A stretch of 64,000 nt of DNA from the NCBI RefSeq assembly GCF_013031245.1, contig NZ_WPZL01000005.1, positions 62,001 through 126,000 of the forward strand, given 5' to 3'. Position 1 is the first letter of the stretch, and each line of letters starts with the position of its first letter. Shown here piece after piece: positions 54,357 through 63,810 of this stretch. The notes under the pieces are model-generated. The model ran no database searches and was not told the DNA's origin. It saw only the letters and a program-made list of their open reading frames with translations. Made by a program: the position numbers and the translations under genes. The DNA is from Ruegeria lacuscaerulensis (GTDB taxonomy: Bacteria; Pseudomonadota; Alphaproteobacteria; Rhodobacterales; Rhodobacteraceae).

Positions 54357-55060
54357 GACAACCAGTGGCGCATCGAGCGTTCGAACACGCCGGTAAAAAA
54401 CGTAAGCAGATCCGTTCCCAATTGCGGTGTAAAGTGATTTGGGTCTTTGGCCCCCATGACGATCATGCCGGGCAAACGGCCTTCACCCAGATTCAGCCTG
54501 AGACAAGCCTCGGACCGGAGCTGGCCAGCCATCGCGCCAAAAATTGTGGGATTTGGGTGCCGGACCGGGCGCAGCACCACCTCGCGCGCGGGGCCGCCGC
54601 GATCCTGGCTCAGATACGCATCAATCACGCCCGGTTCGACCACGGTGAGTACGCCGCCCAGCTTTTCTATGGCCGGGTCTTCCTGCATAACCGTTGTTTC
54701 AAGAACCAGAGTGATGTGATCCACCCTCAGAATTTCGGCGACTTCTTCACCGAGTGTGCGCAGGAAATCCTCGAACTCCACCGGCTCCAGCAATCGGAGG
54801 ATGGCGCGATGTACCTGATTGGTGCCGGCGAGGTTTTCATAGGCTGCGGCAATGACCGAGCGGTGAGTATCCTCCAACCGGTCCAGCCGATCTTCAAGCC
54901 GTTTCATTGCGATGCCGCGCAGATCGATGACATTATCACCGCGTGCCTGTTCGTTTGCGGCGACCAGCGCCTGCATCAGATCCTTGTCGTCCAGCACCGC
55001 GTCCGGTTTGGCCAGAATCGCGGCGCGGAGATTATCCTTGAGTGTGGTGTTGCTGCTCAT
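54353..55060 (-). CDS. DUF484 family protein
   Basis: This 235-residue protein shows the DUF484 (GAF-like) pattern: a helical N-terminus with VIDLRGIAMKRLEDRLDRLEDTHR, then VHRAILRLLEPVEFEDFLRTLGEEVAEIL and a sensor-like domain ending GAKDPNHFTPQLGTDLLTFFTGVFERSM. The family usually precedes xerC, as here; a regulatory role for the recombinase is possible but unproven. Start at ATG 55060. Confidence 0.88.
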   Translation of the reverse strand: MSSNTTLKDNLRAAILAKPDAVLDDKDLMQALVAANEQARGDNVIDLRGIAMKRLEDRLDRLEDTHRSVIAAAYENLAGTNQVHRAILRLLEPVEFEDFLRTLGEEVAEILRVDHITLVLETTVMQEDPAIEKLGGVLTVVEPGVIDAYLSQDRGGPAREVVLRPVRHPNPTIFGAMAGQLRSEACLRLNLGEGRLPGMIVMGAKDPNHFTPQLGTDLLTFFTGVFERSMRHWLS

Positions 55061-55184
55061 GTCCCGTCCCGTGCGGTGTTTTTTTTGTTGGGTGGCTTAT
55101 AACACGGGTTGCCGGAATTGCCTTGGGAAAAATGCGCGTAAAGGTGGAATTCATTTGCCGTGTGATGGGACTGCTCCCGCCTGC

Positions 55185-55208
55185 AAAACCCTGATCTCAG
55201 ATCAGGGT
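55185..55208 (-). terminator. Palindromic terminator after fsa
   Basis: On the minus strand ACCCTGATCT (55199-55208) and AGATCAGGGT (55188-55197) are perfect inverted copies around one base, followed by TTTT. As RNA this gives an 8-bp stem with a small loop. It lies 55 bases downstream of fsa and 125 bases before DUF484. Confidence 0.65.
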
Positions 55209-55262
55209 CTGGCAGTTGGGCCGGGCGCGGCGCCTGACGGCACCGCACGGTTTCTTGGGGTG

Positions 55263-55916
55263 TCAGAGGATTTTCTGACCCGTCTTGGCCCAGTCGGTCA
55301 GGAATGTTTCCAGACCTTTGTCCGTCAGCGGGTGATCGGCCAGTTTCTTGATAACGGCAGGCGGCGCGGTGATGACGTCGGCGCCGATGCGCGCGCTGTC
55401 AGTGACGTGGTTCACGCTGCGGATCGAGGCGGCAAGGATTTCAGTCTCGAACCCGTAATTGTCATAGACCTGCCGGATATCGGCGATCAGATCCATTCCG
55501 TCGAGGTTGATGTCGTCCAGTCGGCCAATGAAGGGCGAGATGAAGGTCGCGCCAGCTTTGGCGGCCAGAATCGCCTGGTTGGTTGAAAAGCAGAGCGTGA
55601 CATTGACCATCTGGCCTTCGTCAGTCAGCGTTTTGCAGGCTTTCAGACCGGCCCAGGTCAGCGGCACTTTGACCGCAATATTGGGCGCGATCTTGGCCAG
55701 CTTGCGGCCTTCCGCGATCATGTCGTCGGCCTCAGTCGCGACCACTTCGGCAGAAACGGGTCCGTCGACCAGATCGCAGATCTCTTTTGTCACTTCCAGA
55801 ATGTCGCGGCCCGATTTCAGGATCAGTGAGGGGTTTGTTGTCACACCGTCCACCATGCCAAGATCGTTCAGTTCGGCGATGGCGTCGATCTCGGCTGTGT
55901 CTACGAAGAATTTCAT
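55263..55916 (-). CDS. fsa: Fructose-6-phosphate aldolase / transaldolase-like protein
   Basis: This 217-residue protein belongs to the short transaldolase family (MipB/TalC/Fsa). It starts [32 protein letters not shown]; the Schiff-base lysine is in [13 protein letters not shown] near residue 84, and [16 protein letters not shown] follows. Members cleave fructose-6-phosphate or act as transaldolases; sequence alone does not separate the two. Its divergent neighbour is priA, 90 bases away. Confidence 0.92.
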   Translation of the reverse strand: MKFFVDTAEIDAIAELNDLGMVDGVTTNPSLILKSGRDILEVTKEICDLVDGPVSAEVVATEADDMIAEGRKLAKIAPNIAVKVPLTWAGLKACKTLTDEGQMVNVTLCFSTNQAILAAKAGATFISPFIGRLDDINLDGMDLIADIRQVYDNYGFETEILAASIRSVNHVTDSARIGADVITAPPAVIKKLADHPLTDKGLETFLTDWAKTGQKIL

Positions 55917-56006
55917 GAGGGCAGTCCTTTGATGGGTTGGCCTTGGTCGCGGATGCCTTTACCTCAAAGAGACAAATGCTGAAACCCCCCGGCCCAAGGA
56001 TATGCA

Positions 56007-58202
56007 TTGAGCACTCAGGAGTATTTCGATCAAGGAGAGCTGGTGGCGGTGCTGACCGCGCAACCGCTGGACCGGACGCTGGATTACAAGGCGCCCGAGG
56101 GCGGGTGTTTTCTGGGCGCGTTTGTCGAGGTGCCCTTGGGGCCTCGCAAAGTGTTGGGCGTGGTTTGGGGGCCGGGGCAAGGGGGTTTTGATCTCAGCAA
56201 AGCCCGGTCGGTGATCCGGGTACTTGAGGTCGCGCCGATGCGCGAAGAGATGCGGGTGTTTCTGGGCAAGGTGGCCGATTACACGCTGACGCCGATGCCC
56301 GCAATGCTGCGTCTGGCTACGCGCGCGCCGGGCCTGAGCGATCCGCCGTCGATGCGCAAGATATACCGGTTGGGAGCGGGCGAACCGGACAGGATGACGG
56401 ATGCGCGCCTGCGCGTGCTGGAGGTATTACGCGACTATGGCGGGCTGGCCTTTACGCTAAAGGAGTTGGCGGAACAGGCCGCGGTGACGTCATCGGTTGT
56501 GAAAGGTCTGGTGAAACAAGGCGCGGTTCAGAAAGAGGATAGCCCACGCGATCTGCCCTATCCGCATCTGGAACCGGATTTGCCGGGGAAAGACCTGACA
56601 GATGATCAGGCGGCGGCGGTTGCGAAACTGCAGGCTGCGCTGCGCACGGGCGATTATGGCACGACATTGCTGAAGGGCGTGACGGGCTCGGGCAAGACCG
56701 AGGTCTATCTGGAAGCCGTGGCCGAAACGCTGCGGATGGGGCGGCAGGCGCTGGTCCTGTTGCCCGAAATCGCTTTGACAGCGGAATTCCTTACTCGGGT
56801 CGAGGCGCGGTTTGGCGCGCGCCCTGCGGAATGGCATTCAGGCGCGACCATGACTGAGCGTCGCCGGGTCTGGCGTATGGTTGGGCAGGGGGATGCGCAG
56901 CTGGTCGTTGGCGCGAGGTCGGCGCTGTTCTTGCCGTTCCGTAATCTTGGGTTGGTGGTGGTCGATGAGGAGCATGACACCTCTTACAAGCAAGAGGACG
57001 GCGTGCATTACAGCGCGCGCGACATGGCTGTGCTGCGTTCAGCGATTTGCGGGGCGCGGGTGGTTCTGGCCAGCGCGACGCCCTCGCTGGAGAGTTGGGC
57101 GAATGCCGAGGCGGGCAAGTATGACCGGCTCGATCTGACTTCGCGGTTCGGAGCAGCGGTGCTGCCCGATATGAAGCCCATCGACATGCGGGCGGAACAG
57201 ATGCAGCCGGGAACGTGGATATCCCCGTCCCTGCGGCAGGCGGTGCGGCAGCGGATCGAAAAGGGCGAGCAGTCGCTGCTGTTCATCAACCGCCGTGGCT
57301 ATGCGCCAGTGACCCTGTGTCGGGCCTGTGGTGAGCAGATCGCCTGTGATCATTGCGACGCGCGGATGGTCGAGCACCGGTTTCTGAAGCGTCTGATGTG
57401 CCACCAATGCGGTGAGACGAAACCGATGCCCGAGACTTGCCCGTCCTGCGGGGCTGAGGGCAAACTGGCGCCGGTCGGACCGGGGATCGAGCGGCTGGCC
57501 GAAGAGGCCGAAGCGACTTTCCCCGAGGCGAAGATCGCGATGCTCAGTTCCGATCTGTTCGGGTCCGCGCGGGCCTTGAAGGCCAAGATCGAAGAGATTG
57601 CGGAAGGTGATGCGGATATCGTCATCGGTACGCAGTTGGTGGCCAAGGGACATAACTTTCCCAAACTGACTCTGGTGGGCGTAATCGACGCCGATCTCAG
57701 CCTGCACGGGGCAGACCTGCGGGCGGCAGAGCGTACGTTCCAGCTGATGCGTCAGGTGGCGGGGCGCGCGGGCCGGGCGGACAAGCCGGGGCAGGCGCTG
57801 TTGCAGACATTTCAGCCCGAACACCCTGTGATCCGAGCCATCCTTTCCGGTGATGAGGAAGGGTTCTGGAAAGCCGAAGCCGCCGGTCGGCAGGCGGCAG
57901 GCGTGCCGCCTTATGGCCGTATGGCCGGGATCGTACTGTCAGGGCCAGAAGTTGGACCGGTATTCGATATCGGCAATGCCATGGCGCGAAACGACATGCC
58001 CCTGCGCCAGATAGGGGCGCAGGTCTTTGGCCCCGCCCCAGCCCCCATCGCGCGTATTCGGGGACGGCATCGGGTGCGGTTGCTGGTCAAAGCGCCAAAA
58101 GGTGCGCCAATACAGGATGCCATCGCGCGTTGGATCGCGCCCCTGCGCCTGAAAGGCGACCTCCGCCTGACCGTCGATATCGACCCGCAGAGCTTTTACT
58201 GA
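56007..58202 (+). CDS. priA: Primosomal protein N' (replication restart helicase)
   Basis: PriA reloads the replicative helicase at stalled forks. The 731-residue protein has an N-terminal 3'-DNA-binding domain (about residues 8-105), a winged helix, Walker A GVTGSGKTEVYL near residue 225, and the DEEH box VVDEEHDTSYKQED. A zinc-binding stretch of eight cysteines lies near residues 435-485 (CRACGEQIACDHC, MCHQCGE, CPSCGAE), and motif V/VI is MRQVAGRAGRADKPGQAL. The start is TTG 56007 with AAGGA upstream; an ATG just before it is out of frame. Confidence 0.96.
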   Translation: MSTQEYFDQGELVAVLTAQPLDRTLDYKAPEGGCFLGAFVEVPLGPRKVLGVVWGPGQGGFDLSKARSVIRVLEVAPMREEMRVFLGKVADYTLTPMPAMLRLATRAPGLSDPPSMRKIYRLGAGEPDRMTDARLRVLEVLRDYGGLAFTLKELAEQAAVTSSVVKGLVKQGAVQKEDSPRDLPYPHLEPDLPGKDLTDDQAAAVAKLQAALRTGDYGTTLLKGVTGSGKTEVYLEAVAETLRMGRQALVLLPEIALTAEFLTRVEARFGARPAEWHSGATMTERRRVWRMVGQGDAQLVVGARSALFLPFRNLGLVVVDEEHDTSYKQEDGVHYSARDMAVLRSAICGARVVLASATPSLESWANAEAGKYDRLDLTSRFGAAVLPDMKPIDMRAEQMQPGTWISPSLRQAVRQRIEKGEQSLLFINRRGYAPVTLCRACGEQIACDHCDARMVEHRFLKRLMCHQCGETKPMPETCPSCGAEGKLAPVGPGIERLAEEAEATFPEAKIAMLSSDLFGSARALKAKIEEIAEGDADIVIGTQLVAKGHNFPKLTLVGVIDADLSLHGADLRAAERTFQLMRQVAGRAGRADKPGQALLQTFQPEHPVIRAILSGDEEGFWKAEAAGRQAAGVPPYGRMAGIVLSGPEVGPVFDIGNAMARNDMPLRQIGAQVFGPAPAPIARIRGRHRVRLLVKAPKGAPIQDAIARWIAPLRLKGDLRLTVDIDPQSFY

Positions 58203-58281
58203 TCTCCGCATCCGCGCAGACCCATTGTGCGCCAGCCGGATTGCACTCGCCAAATCGAAGAAATGGGCGTAGAGGACTCTC

Positions 58282-59514
58282 ATGCTGAAACCCATGCCGC
58301 TCTCCGAGGCGCAGAGCCTTCCGTTCTGGCGCCGCCCGGTCACGCTCTTGTTCGTGATGGCACTGACCATGCCCATCGCCTTTAACGCGTGGAGCGCGCT
58401 GCTGAACAACTTCGTCATCGAAGTGGCGAGTTTCGACGGGGCGGATATCGGCCTGCTGCACACGGTACGTGAGATTCCGGGCTTTCTGGCCATTGGTGTG
58501 ATCGCGGTGATCATTTTCATTCGCGAACAGGTGCTGGCGATGATTTCGCTGATGATGCTGGGTGTGGCAACCGCTGTGACTGCGTGGTTTCCCAGCCTTG
58601 GCGGGCTGCTGTTCGTGACCTTGTTCAGCTCGATCGGTTTTCATTATTACGAAACAGTCAACCAGTCGCTGCAACTGCAATGGCTGCCCAAGGATCGGGC
58701 GCCGCAGGTTCTGGGCTGGTTGGTGGCCATGGGCTCGGCAGCCACGGCAGTTGTCTATGGCCTGATTGTGCTGACCTGGGATCGGTTCGATCTGTCCTAT
58801 AACTTCGTGTTCATGGCTGCGGGCGGCGTGACGGTCCTTTTGGCACTGTTTTGCCTGATTGCTTATCCGCAATTCGATGCGCCCACTCCGCAGACCAAGA
58901 AAATCGTCCTACGCAAACGCTATTGGCTGTATTACGCGTTGCAGTTCATGGCTGGCGCGCGGCGGCAAATCTTTGTGGTGTTTGCAGGCTTCATGATGGT
59001 CGAGAAATTCGGGTTCGAGGTGCACGAGTTGACCAGCCTCTACCTGATCAACCTGATGATCAACATGGTGGCCGCGCCCATGTTGGGCAAGGCTGTGGCG
59101 CGGTTTGGCGAACGGCGCACCCTGATCTTTGAATATGCCGGACTGGCCACCGTCTTTGCGGCTTACGGCGGTATCTACTGGTTTGGCTGGGGTGTGGTAT
59201 TGGCGGCAATTCTGTATGTGATCGACCATGTGCTGTTCGCCCTGGCCCTGGCATTGAAGACCTACTTCCAGAAGATCGCCGACCCGGCGGACATCGCGCC
59301 AACGGCCGCGGTTGCGTTTACGATCAATCACATCGCGGCAGTATTCCTGCCTGCGCTGCTGGGTCTGCTATGGGTAGTCTCGCCAGGGGCTGTCTTTGCT
59401 CTGGCGGCCGCCATGGCGTTGGTGTCGCTGGCCCTGTCGCTGCTGATCCCGCGCCATCCTGAAAGGGGAAACGAGACCGTCCTGTCGAATTACGCCCCTG
59501 CGCCCGCGGAATAA
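58282..59514 (+). CDS. MFS transporter
   Basis: This 410-residue protein has about 12 predicted membrane helices. The first half contains SFDGADIGLLHTVREIPGFLAIG and the second half FEVHELTSLYLINLMINM, with a cytoplasmic loop (about residues 198-215) of charged residues. It falls in the major facilitator superfamily, but no substrate motif is diagnostic. It starts at ATG 58282 and is followed by prmA 66 bases later. Single gene or weakly co-transcribed with prmA. Confidence 0.85.
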   Translation: MLKPMPLSEAQSLPFWRRPVTLLFVMALTMPIAFNAWSALLNNFVIEVASFDGADIGLLHTVREIPGFLAIGVIAVIIFIREQVLAMISLMMLGVATAVTAWFPSLGGLLFVTLFSSIGFHYYETVNQSLQLQWLPKDRAPQVLGWLVAMGSAATAVVYGLIVLTWDRFDLSYNFVFMAAGGVTVLLALFCLIAYPQFDAPTPQTKKIVLRKRYWLYYALQFMAGARRQIFVVFAGFMMVEKFGFEVHELTSLYLINLMINMVAAPMLGKAVARFGERRTLIFEYAGLATVFAAYGGIYWFGWGVVLAAILYVIDHVLFALALALKTYFQKIADPADIAPTAAVAFTINHIAAVFLPALLGLLWVVSPGAVFALAAAMALVSLALSLLIPRHPERGNETVLSNYAPAPAE

Positions 59515-59580
59515 GCGGCAAAGCTTGACCTTGGCGGGCCCGCGCCCTAGGCGCTGTTTCAACTGACACAGGAGGCCCTC

Positions 59581-60459
59581 ATGCCCACATTTACCGCGCT
59601 TACCACTCTGACCGGCAAAAAGGCCGCCGAAGGGCTTGGCGAAGCGATGGAGCGTCTGGACCCGGAACCCACTGGCGTGGGCGTTTTTGAAGTCGAGGAC
59701 GGTTCGGGCCTGTGGGAAGTCGGCGGGTATTTCACCGAAACGCCGGACGACACCGCGCTGGCCGTACTGGCCGCTGCGTTCGAGGCCAAACCGTTCGTGG
59801 TGTCCGAGTTGCCCGAAACCGACTGGGTCGCGCATGTGCGCCGCGAACTGGCTCCGGTCGAGGCCGGGCGGTTCTATGTTTATGGCAGCCATGACGCTGA
59901 CAAACTGCCCGCAGGGCGCATTCCGCTGCTGATCGAGGCCGCGATGGCCTTTGGTACCGGTCACCACGGCACCACGCTGGGATGCCTCAAAGCGCTGGAC
60001 CATCTTCTGGAAGACGGTTTTGAGGCCAACAAGGTGGCCGATATCGGCTGTGGCACCGCCGTTCTGGCGATGGCCGCCGCGCGTGTCTGGGATGGGGACA
60101 TCATCGCCAGCGATATCGACGAGGTCGCAGTTGATGTGGCTGATGCAAATCTGAAGGCTAACGGAATGTCCGGTCAGGTGCGCTGTGTCGAAGCGGCAGG
60201 ATTCGACCATCCAGATCTGCAATCGCACGCCCCTTACGACCTGATTTTTGCCAATATTCTCAAAGGCCCTCTAGTGGCGTTGTCCCCCGAAATCGGTGCG
60301 AATCTACGGGGCGGCGGGTATGCGATCCTGTCGGGAATCCTCAATGAACAGGCTGATGACGTGGTCTCGGTTTATTTACAGAATGGGTTCAATCTGGCCA
60401 AAAGAGACGAAATTGGAGAGTGGACGACGCTAATCTTAAGCAAACAGGGCTTAAATTAG
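59581..60459 (+). CDS. prmA: Ribosomal protein L11 methyltransferase
   Basis: PrmA trimethylates L11 at several residues. The 292-residue protein has an N-terminal substrate domain and a SAM-binding Rossmann fold with VADIGCGTAVLAMAAARVW near residue 153, DIDEVAVDVADANLKANG, and the catalytic-pocket NPPY-like FANILKGPL. FGTGHHGTT precedes motif I as usual. Start ATG 59581 after AGGAGG. A good terminator follows. Confidence 0.94.
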   Translation: MPTFTALTTLTGKKAAEGLGEAMERLDPEPTGVGVFEVEDGSGLWEVGGYFTETPDDTALAVLAAAFEAKPFVVSELPETDWVAHVRRELAPVEAGRFYVYGSHDADKLPAGRIPLLIEAAMAFGTGHHGTTLGCLKALDHLLEDGFEANKVADIGCGTAVLAMAAARVWDGDIIASDIDEVAVDVADANLKANGMSGQVRCVEAAGFDHPDLQSHAPYDLIFANILKGPLVALSPEIGANLRGGGYAILSGILNEQADDVVSVYLQNGFNLAKRDEIGEWTTLILSKQGLN

Positions 60460-60466
60460 GCCATTT

Positions 60467-60498
60467 GCAGGAGTTTCGTGGATTCCTGCCTCTTTTTT
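60467..60498 (+). terminator. Intrinsic terminator after prmA
   Basis: GCAGGA (60467-60472) pairs with TCCTGC (60484-60489) across an 11-base loop and is followed by CTCTTTTTT. It lies eight bases past the stop. Confidence 0.75.
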
Positions 60499-60557
60499 GT
60501 CGCAATCTCTAAATACCGTCATAACGTGGATTCGGGGGCGGTTTTTTGGAGGCTGCC

Positions 60558-60917
60558 ATGACGGGAAAACAATTGGAGTTCGATCAGCGCGTTCATCGCC
60601 TGAACAAAAAGCACGCCAAGCTTAGTCGGGGCTATCGCGCAACCATGCGCAAGGACGGTCTTGTGGTGATGAAGCCTCAGCGGGTCAAGTCTGCTGTGCC
60701 GGCAAAAGTTCTGCTGATGTGCTTATGCGGTTTGTTCGTGTTCAAGACCTTTTTGCTGACGAGCCTTGGACCGCCGGCTTATCAATATCGGGTCGACAGT
60801 CTGGCCCAGGGAACCTCTGTTGAAAAAGCCGGAGCTTGGATGATGCAGATCGATCCGGTCTCTGAGTTCCTGGCAGCTCAGCTCACCACATATATTCCCT
60901 GGATCAGCCAACTCTGA
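60558..60917 (+). CDS. Small single-pass membrane protein of unknown function
   Basis: This 119-residue protein has a basic cytoplasmic N-terminal part (about residues 1-45, RVHRLNKKHAKLSRGYRATMRKDG), one membrane helix (about 48-66, AKVLLMCLCGLFVFKTFLL) and a short periplasmic C-terminal segment (YRVDSLAQGTSVEKAGAWMM). GGAGG is 6 bases before ATG 60558; the TTG twelve bases earlier is less likely. No known domain. It is flanked by terminators and so is transcribed alone. Confidence 0.72.
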   Translation: MTGKQLEFDQRVHRLNKKHAKLSRGYRATMRKDGLVVMKPQRVKSAVPAKVLLMCLCGLFVFKTFLLTSLGPPAYQYRVDSLAQGTSVEKAGAWMMQIDPVSEFLAAQLTTYIPWISQL

Positions 60918-60921
60918 CGAC

Positions 60922-60960
60922 AAACGCCGCGCACCTTTCGATGCACGGCGTTTTTCTTTT
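60922..60960 (+). terminator. Intrinsic terminator after the small membrane protein gene
   Basis: AAACGCCG (60922-60929) pairs with CGGCGTTT (60946-60953) with an inner GCA/TGC extension, followed by a T-rich run. It lies four bases past the stop. Confidence 0.82.
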
Positions 60961-61006
60961 GCCCCAAGGGAGGAAAGGGGCGTCTGAGTGGTGGTCGTAT
61001 TCGTTC

Positions 61007-61219
61007 TTACCGGCGACCTTCAGCCACGACGTCAATATCGCCGCGGACCAGGCCGATATCTTCCAGCTCGCGATCTGTAAGACCGCTCAGCGCGTTACGG
61101 GTTACGCGGGCGTCATTCCATTCGACAACGGCGTTTACGACCGATGCAAATATTGCGCCGATACGGCCAACGAGGCCGAACGAGCCAGTGGTGGTGCGGG
61201 TAGTGTCCAGTGCAGCCAT
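61007..61219 (-). CDS. DUF1127 family small protein
   Basis: This 70-residue protein ends with the DUF1127 pattern: ARVTRNALSGLTDRELEDIGLVRGDID, with conserved Arg, Leu, Asp and the E-L-x-D-I-G-L core. In alphaproteobacteria some members (arginine-rich small proteins) influence RNA-related or phosphate-related regulation. The exact role here is unknown. The start ATG 61219 has AAGGA upstream; an upstream ATG 18 codons earlier adds unrelated residues. The intergenic region beyond it (61220-61551) is AT-rich and should carry both this gene's promoter and that of ruvC. Confidence 0.85.
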   Translation of the reverse strand: MAALDTTRTTTGSFGLVGRIGAIFASVVNAVVEWNDARVTRNALSGLTDRELEDIGLVRGDIDVVAEGRR

Positions 61220-61551
61220 ATCCTGTTTCCTTCTGGTTAGAGTTACATCTTGATCATCCGATCTGAGCGGCATCTAGTGGTGTCGATTTGACTGTGCAAG
61301 TACAGAAATTGCATGTGTCCTATGCGTTTTTTGCAATGCTTATTTTTCATTAAAAACCCTTAATTTACAGGCCATATCTCCTTCAAAAACGTGTCGAAAT
61401 CAGACATTCCGCTGTCGCAAACTGGCCGTTCTGTCGCCAACGGAACAGGCCTGCCGTTTTCAGGCTTCGGGTCAATTCGCTTGGAAAATGTTCACGCTTC
61501 GTGCTAATCCGAAAGAAAGATCACAAAAACCCGAGCAGGCCGAGGCAAAAT
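61220..61551. other. Divergent promoter region between DUF1127 and ruvC
   Basis: About 330 bases of lower GC with no open frame of interest. One candidate LexA-type site lies at 61490-61504. No other sites were identified with confidence. Confidence 0.5.
61490..61504 (+). promoter_or_regulatory. Weak LexA-type (GTTC-N7-GTTC-like) site before ruvC
   Basis: The alphaproteobacterial LexA operator is GTTC-N7-GTTC. GTTC (61490-61493), seven bases, then GTGC (61501-61504) matches with one change. ruv genes are SOS-controlled in many bacteria, so the position 48 bases before ruvC fits, but a one-mismatch site may arise by chance. Confidence 0.3.
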
Positions 61552-62049
61552 ATGCGGATTTTGGGCATTGATCCGGGGCTCAGGACCCTGGGGTGGGGCG
61601 TCATCGAATCGTATGGCAGCCGCCTGAGCCACGTTGCCAATGGATTGTGTAAGTCTGATGGTGACGATTTGGGTGAAAGGTTGTTGTCGCTGCACAACCA
61701 GATCGTTGAGGTTATTGCCGAACATCAACCTGACCAGGCAGCCATCGAACAGACCTTCGTCAACAAGGACGGGGCAGGGACGCTGAAACTGGGTCAGGCA
61801 AGGGGGGTGGCGCTGCTGACCCTTGCGCAAGCAGGGCTGCCGGTCGGGGAATACGCGCCCAACCGGGTCAAGAAAACGGTTGTTGGTGTCGGCCATGCCG
61901 AGAAGGAGCAAATTCTGCACATGGTCAAACTGCAATTGCCGGGCTGTCAGCCCAAGGGGGCGGACGCGGCAGATGCTCTGGCGATTGCCATCTGTCATTC
62001 CTATTACGGCTCGGCGCCGCAGGCGCGTATGAAAGAGGTGCGGGCATGA
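61552..62049 (+). CDS. ruvC: Crossover junction endodeoxyribonuclease RuvC
   Basis: RuvC cuts Holliday junctions symmetrically. The 165-residue protein has the first acidic residue in [16 protein letters not shown] (Asp7), Glu in [10 protein letters not shown] (near residue 67), and the last two acidic residues in [14 protein letters not shown] (near residue 140). ATG 61552 has GAGG upstream; the frame extends 17 codons further upstream without similarity. It overlaps ruvA by 4 bases. Confidence 0.96.
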   Translation: MRILGIDPGLRTLGWGVIESYGSRLSHVANGLCKSDGDDLGERLLSLHNQIVEVIAEHQPDQAAIEQTFVNKDGAGTLKLGQARGVALLTLAQAGLPVGEYAPNRVKKTVVGVGHAEKEQILHMVKLQLPGCQPKGADAADALAIAICHSYYGSAPQARMKEVRA

Positions 62050-62723
62050 TTGGAAAACTGACAGGGCGGCTGGACTATCGCGCGGCTGATCACGTGCTGA
62101 TTGACGTTCGGGGTGTTGGATACATCGTCTATTGCTCGGACCGGACGATGGCGGCTTTGCCCGGAGTGGGGGAGGCGATCTCGATCTATACGGACATGGT
62201 GGTGCGTGAAGACCTGATGCAGCTTTACGGGTTCCTGTCTCTGGTCGAGAAGGAATGGCACCGGCTGTTATGTTCGGTTCAGGGCGTCGGGGCCAAGGTC
62301 TCGCTGGCGATCCTCAGCGCGCTGGGGTCGGACGGTGTCAGCCGGGCGATTGCTCTGGGCGACTGGGGGGCGGTTAAGGCGGCCAAAGGGGTTGGGCCGA
62401 AGACGGCGCAGCGGATCGTGCTGGACCTCAAAGACAAGGCGCCGGGCGTGATGGCCATGGGCGGAACCGTGACAGAGGCGACGGACGGCCCGGAGTTGGA
62501 AGTTGTGGAACTGGCAGAACCCGCACCCATGCCCAAACGGTCGGCGAAACCGGCCTCGGGGTCGGCGGCGGCATCGGCCGGAGCATTGTCGGCGCTGTCC
62601 AATCTGGGTTATGGGCCGTCCGATGCGGCCTCGGCCGTGGCCGAGGCGGCAGCCAGCCTGCCTGACGCGGGTGAGGCTGATCTGATCCGCGCCGCTTTGA
62701 AGCTGCTTGCTCCGAAAGGGTAA
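62046..62723 (+). CDS. ruvA: Holliday junction branch migration protein RuvA
   Basis: RuvA tetramers bind the junction and hold RuvB rings. The 225-residue protein has an OB-fold N-terminus ([26 protein letters not shown]), two helix-hairpin-helix motifs ([14 protein letters not shown] and [16 protein letters not shown]), an Ala/Pro-rich linker (about residues 145-185) and a C-terminal RuvB-contact domain ([18 protein letters not shown]). Overlaps ruvC (ATGA); ruvB follows after 4 bases. Confidence 0.96.
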   Translation: MIGKLTGRLDYRAADHVLIDVRGVGYIVYCSDRTMAALPGVGEAISIYTDMVVREDLMQLYGFLSLVEKEWHRLLCSVQGVGAKVSLAILSALGSDGVSRAIALGDWGAVKAAKGVGPKTAQRIVLDLKDKAPGVMAMGGTVTEATDGPELEVVELAEPAPMPKRSAKPASGSAAASAGALSALSNLGYGPSDAASAVAEAAASLPDAGEADLIRAALKLLAPKG

Positions 62724-62727
62724 ATGA

Positions 62728-63747
62728 ATGGTAGACGCCGACCCCGCCCTGCGCCCCGAGCCTATGCCCGAGGACAATGACCGCGCACTGCGCCCACAGG
62801 GGCTGGACGAGTTCATCGGTCAGGCTGAGGCCCGGGCCAATCTGCGCATCTTCATCCAGTCCGCCCGTCAACGCGGTGAAGCGATGGATCATACTTTGTT
62901 TCATGGCCCTCCTGGTTTGGGCAAGACGACGCTGGCGCAGATCATGGCGCGGGAACTGGGTGTGAACTTCCGAATGACCTCCGGGCCGGTTCTGGCAAAG
63001 GCAGGTGACCTGGCGGCGATCCTGACCAATCTGGAATCGCGCGATGTTCTGTTTATCGACGAAATTCACCGTCTGAATCCGGCAGTCGAAGAGGTTCTGT
63101 ACCCGGCGATGGAGGATTTCGAACTGGATTTGGTGATCGGCGAAGGACCTGCCGCCCGGACAGTTCGCATCGAATTGCAGCCGTTTACGCTGGTGGGTGC
63201 GACAACGCGAATGGGGTTGCTGACAACCCCTCTGCGGGATCGGTTCGGAATTCCTACGCGGTTGCAATTCTATACGGTCGACGAGTTGCACGAGATTGTT
63301 ACCCGTAATGCACGTAAATTGGGGGCGCCTGCGGATGATGATGGTGCACGCGAGATCGCGCGCCGTTCGCGCGGGACGCCACGGATCGCGGGGCGGTTAC
63401 TGCGGCGGGTCGTGGATTTCGCCATCGTCGAAGGTGATGGCCGGATCACGCGCGATCTGGCGGATGGGGCGCTGACGCGGCTCGGCGTCGATCATCTGGG
63501 GCTGGATGGCGCGGACCGGCGGTATCTGAAGCTGATCGCCGAGAACTATGCAGGTGGTCCTGTGGGGATTGAAACTCTGTCTGCGGCCCTGTCGGAAAGT
63601 CGCGACTCGCTGGAAGAAGTTATCGAGCCTTACCTGCTGCAGCAGGGACTGATCCAGCGTACTCCGCGCGGGCGGATGTTGGCGCAGAAGGCGTGGACTC
63701 ATTTGGGCATGGCCGCGCCCAGAGGGCAAAGCGATCTGTTTGGTTGA
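62728..63747 (+). CDS. ruvB: Holliday junction branch migration ATPase RuvB
   Basis: RuvB is the AAA+ motor driving branch migration. The 339-residue protein has Walker [10 protein letters not shown] (about residues 61-69), Walker [31 protein letters not shown] (sensor 1 and Arg finger), and a winged-helix DNA-binding C-terminus ([26 protein letters not shown]). Third gene of the ruvCAB set, probably one transcript. Confidence 0.97.
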   Translation: MVDADPALRPEPMPEDNDRALRPQGLDEFIGQAEARANLRIFIQSARQRGEAMDHTLFHGPPGLGKTTLAQIMARELGVNFRMTSGPVLAKAGDLAAILTNLESRDVLFIDEIHRLNPAVEEVLYPAMEDFELDLVIGEGPAARTVRIELQPFTLVGATTRMGLLTTPLRDRFGIPTRLQFYTVDELHEIVTRNARKLGAPADDDGAREIARRSRGTPRIAGRLLRRVVDFAIVEGDGRITRDLADGALTRLGVDHLGLDGADRRYLKLIAENYAGGPVGIETLSAALSESRDSLEEVIEPYLLQQGLIQRTPRGRMLAQKAWTHLGMAAPRGQSDLFG

Positions 63748-63810
63748 AGCCGATCGCCAGAAATTTTATGCCTTCGGCGAGAGTATTGTTGAAAAGATGA
63801 AGGATTGGAC

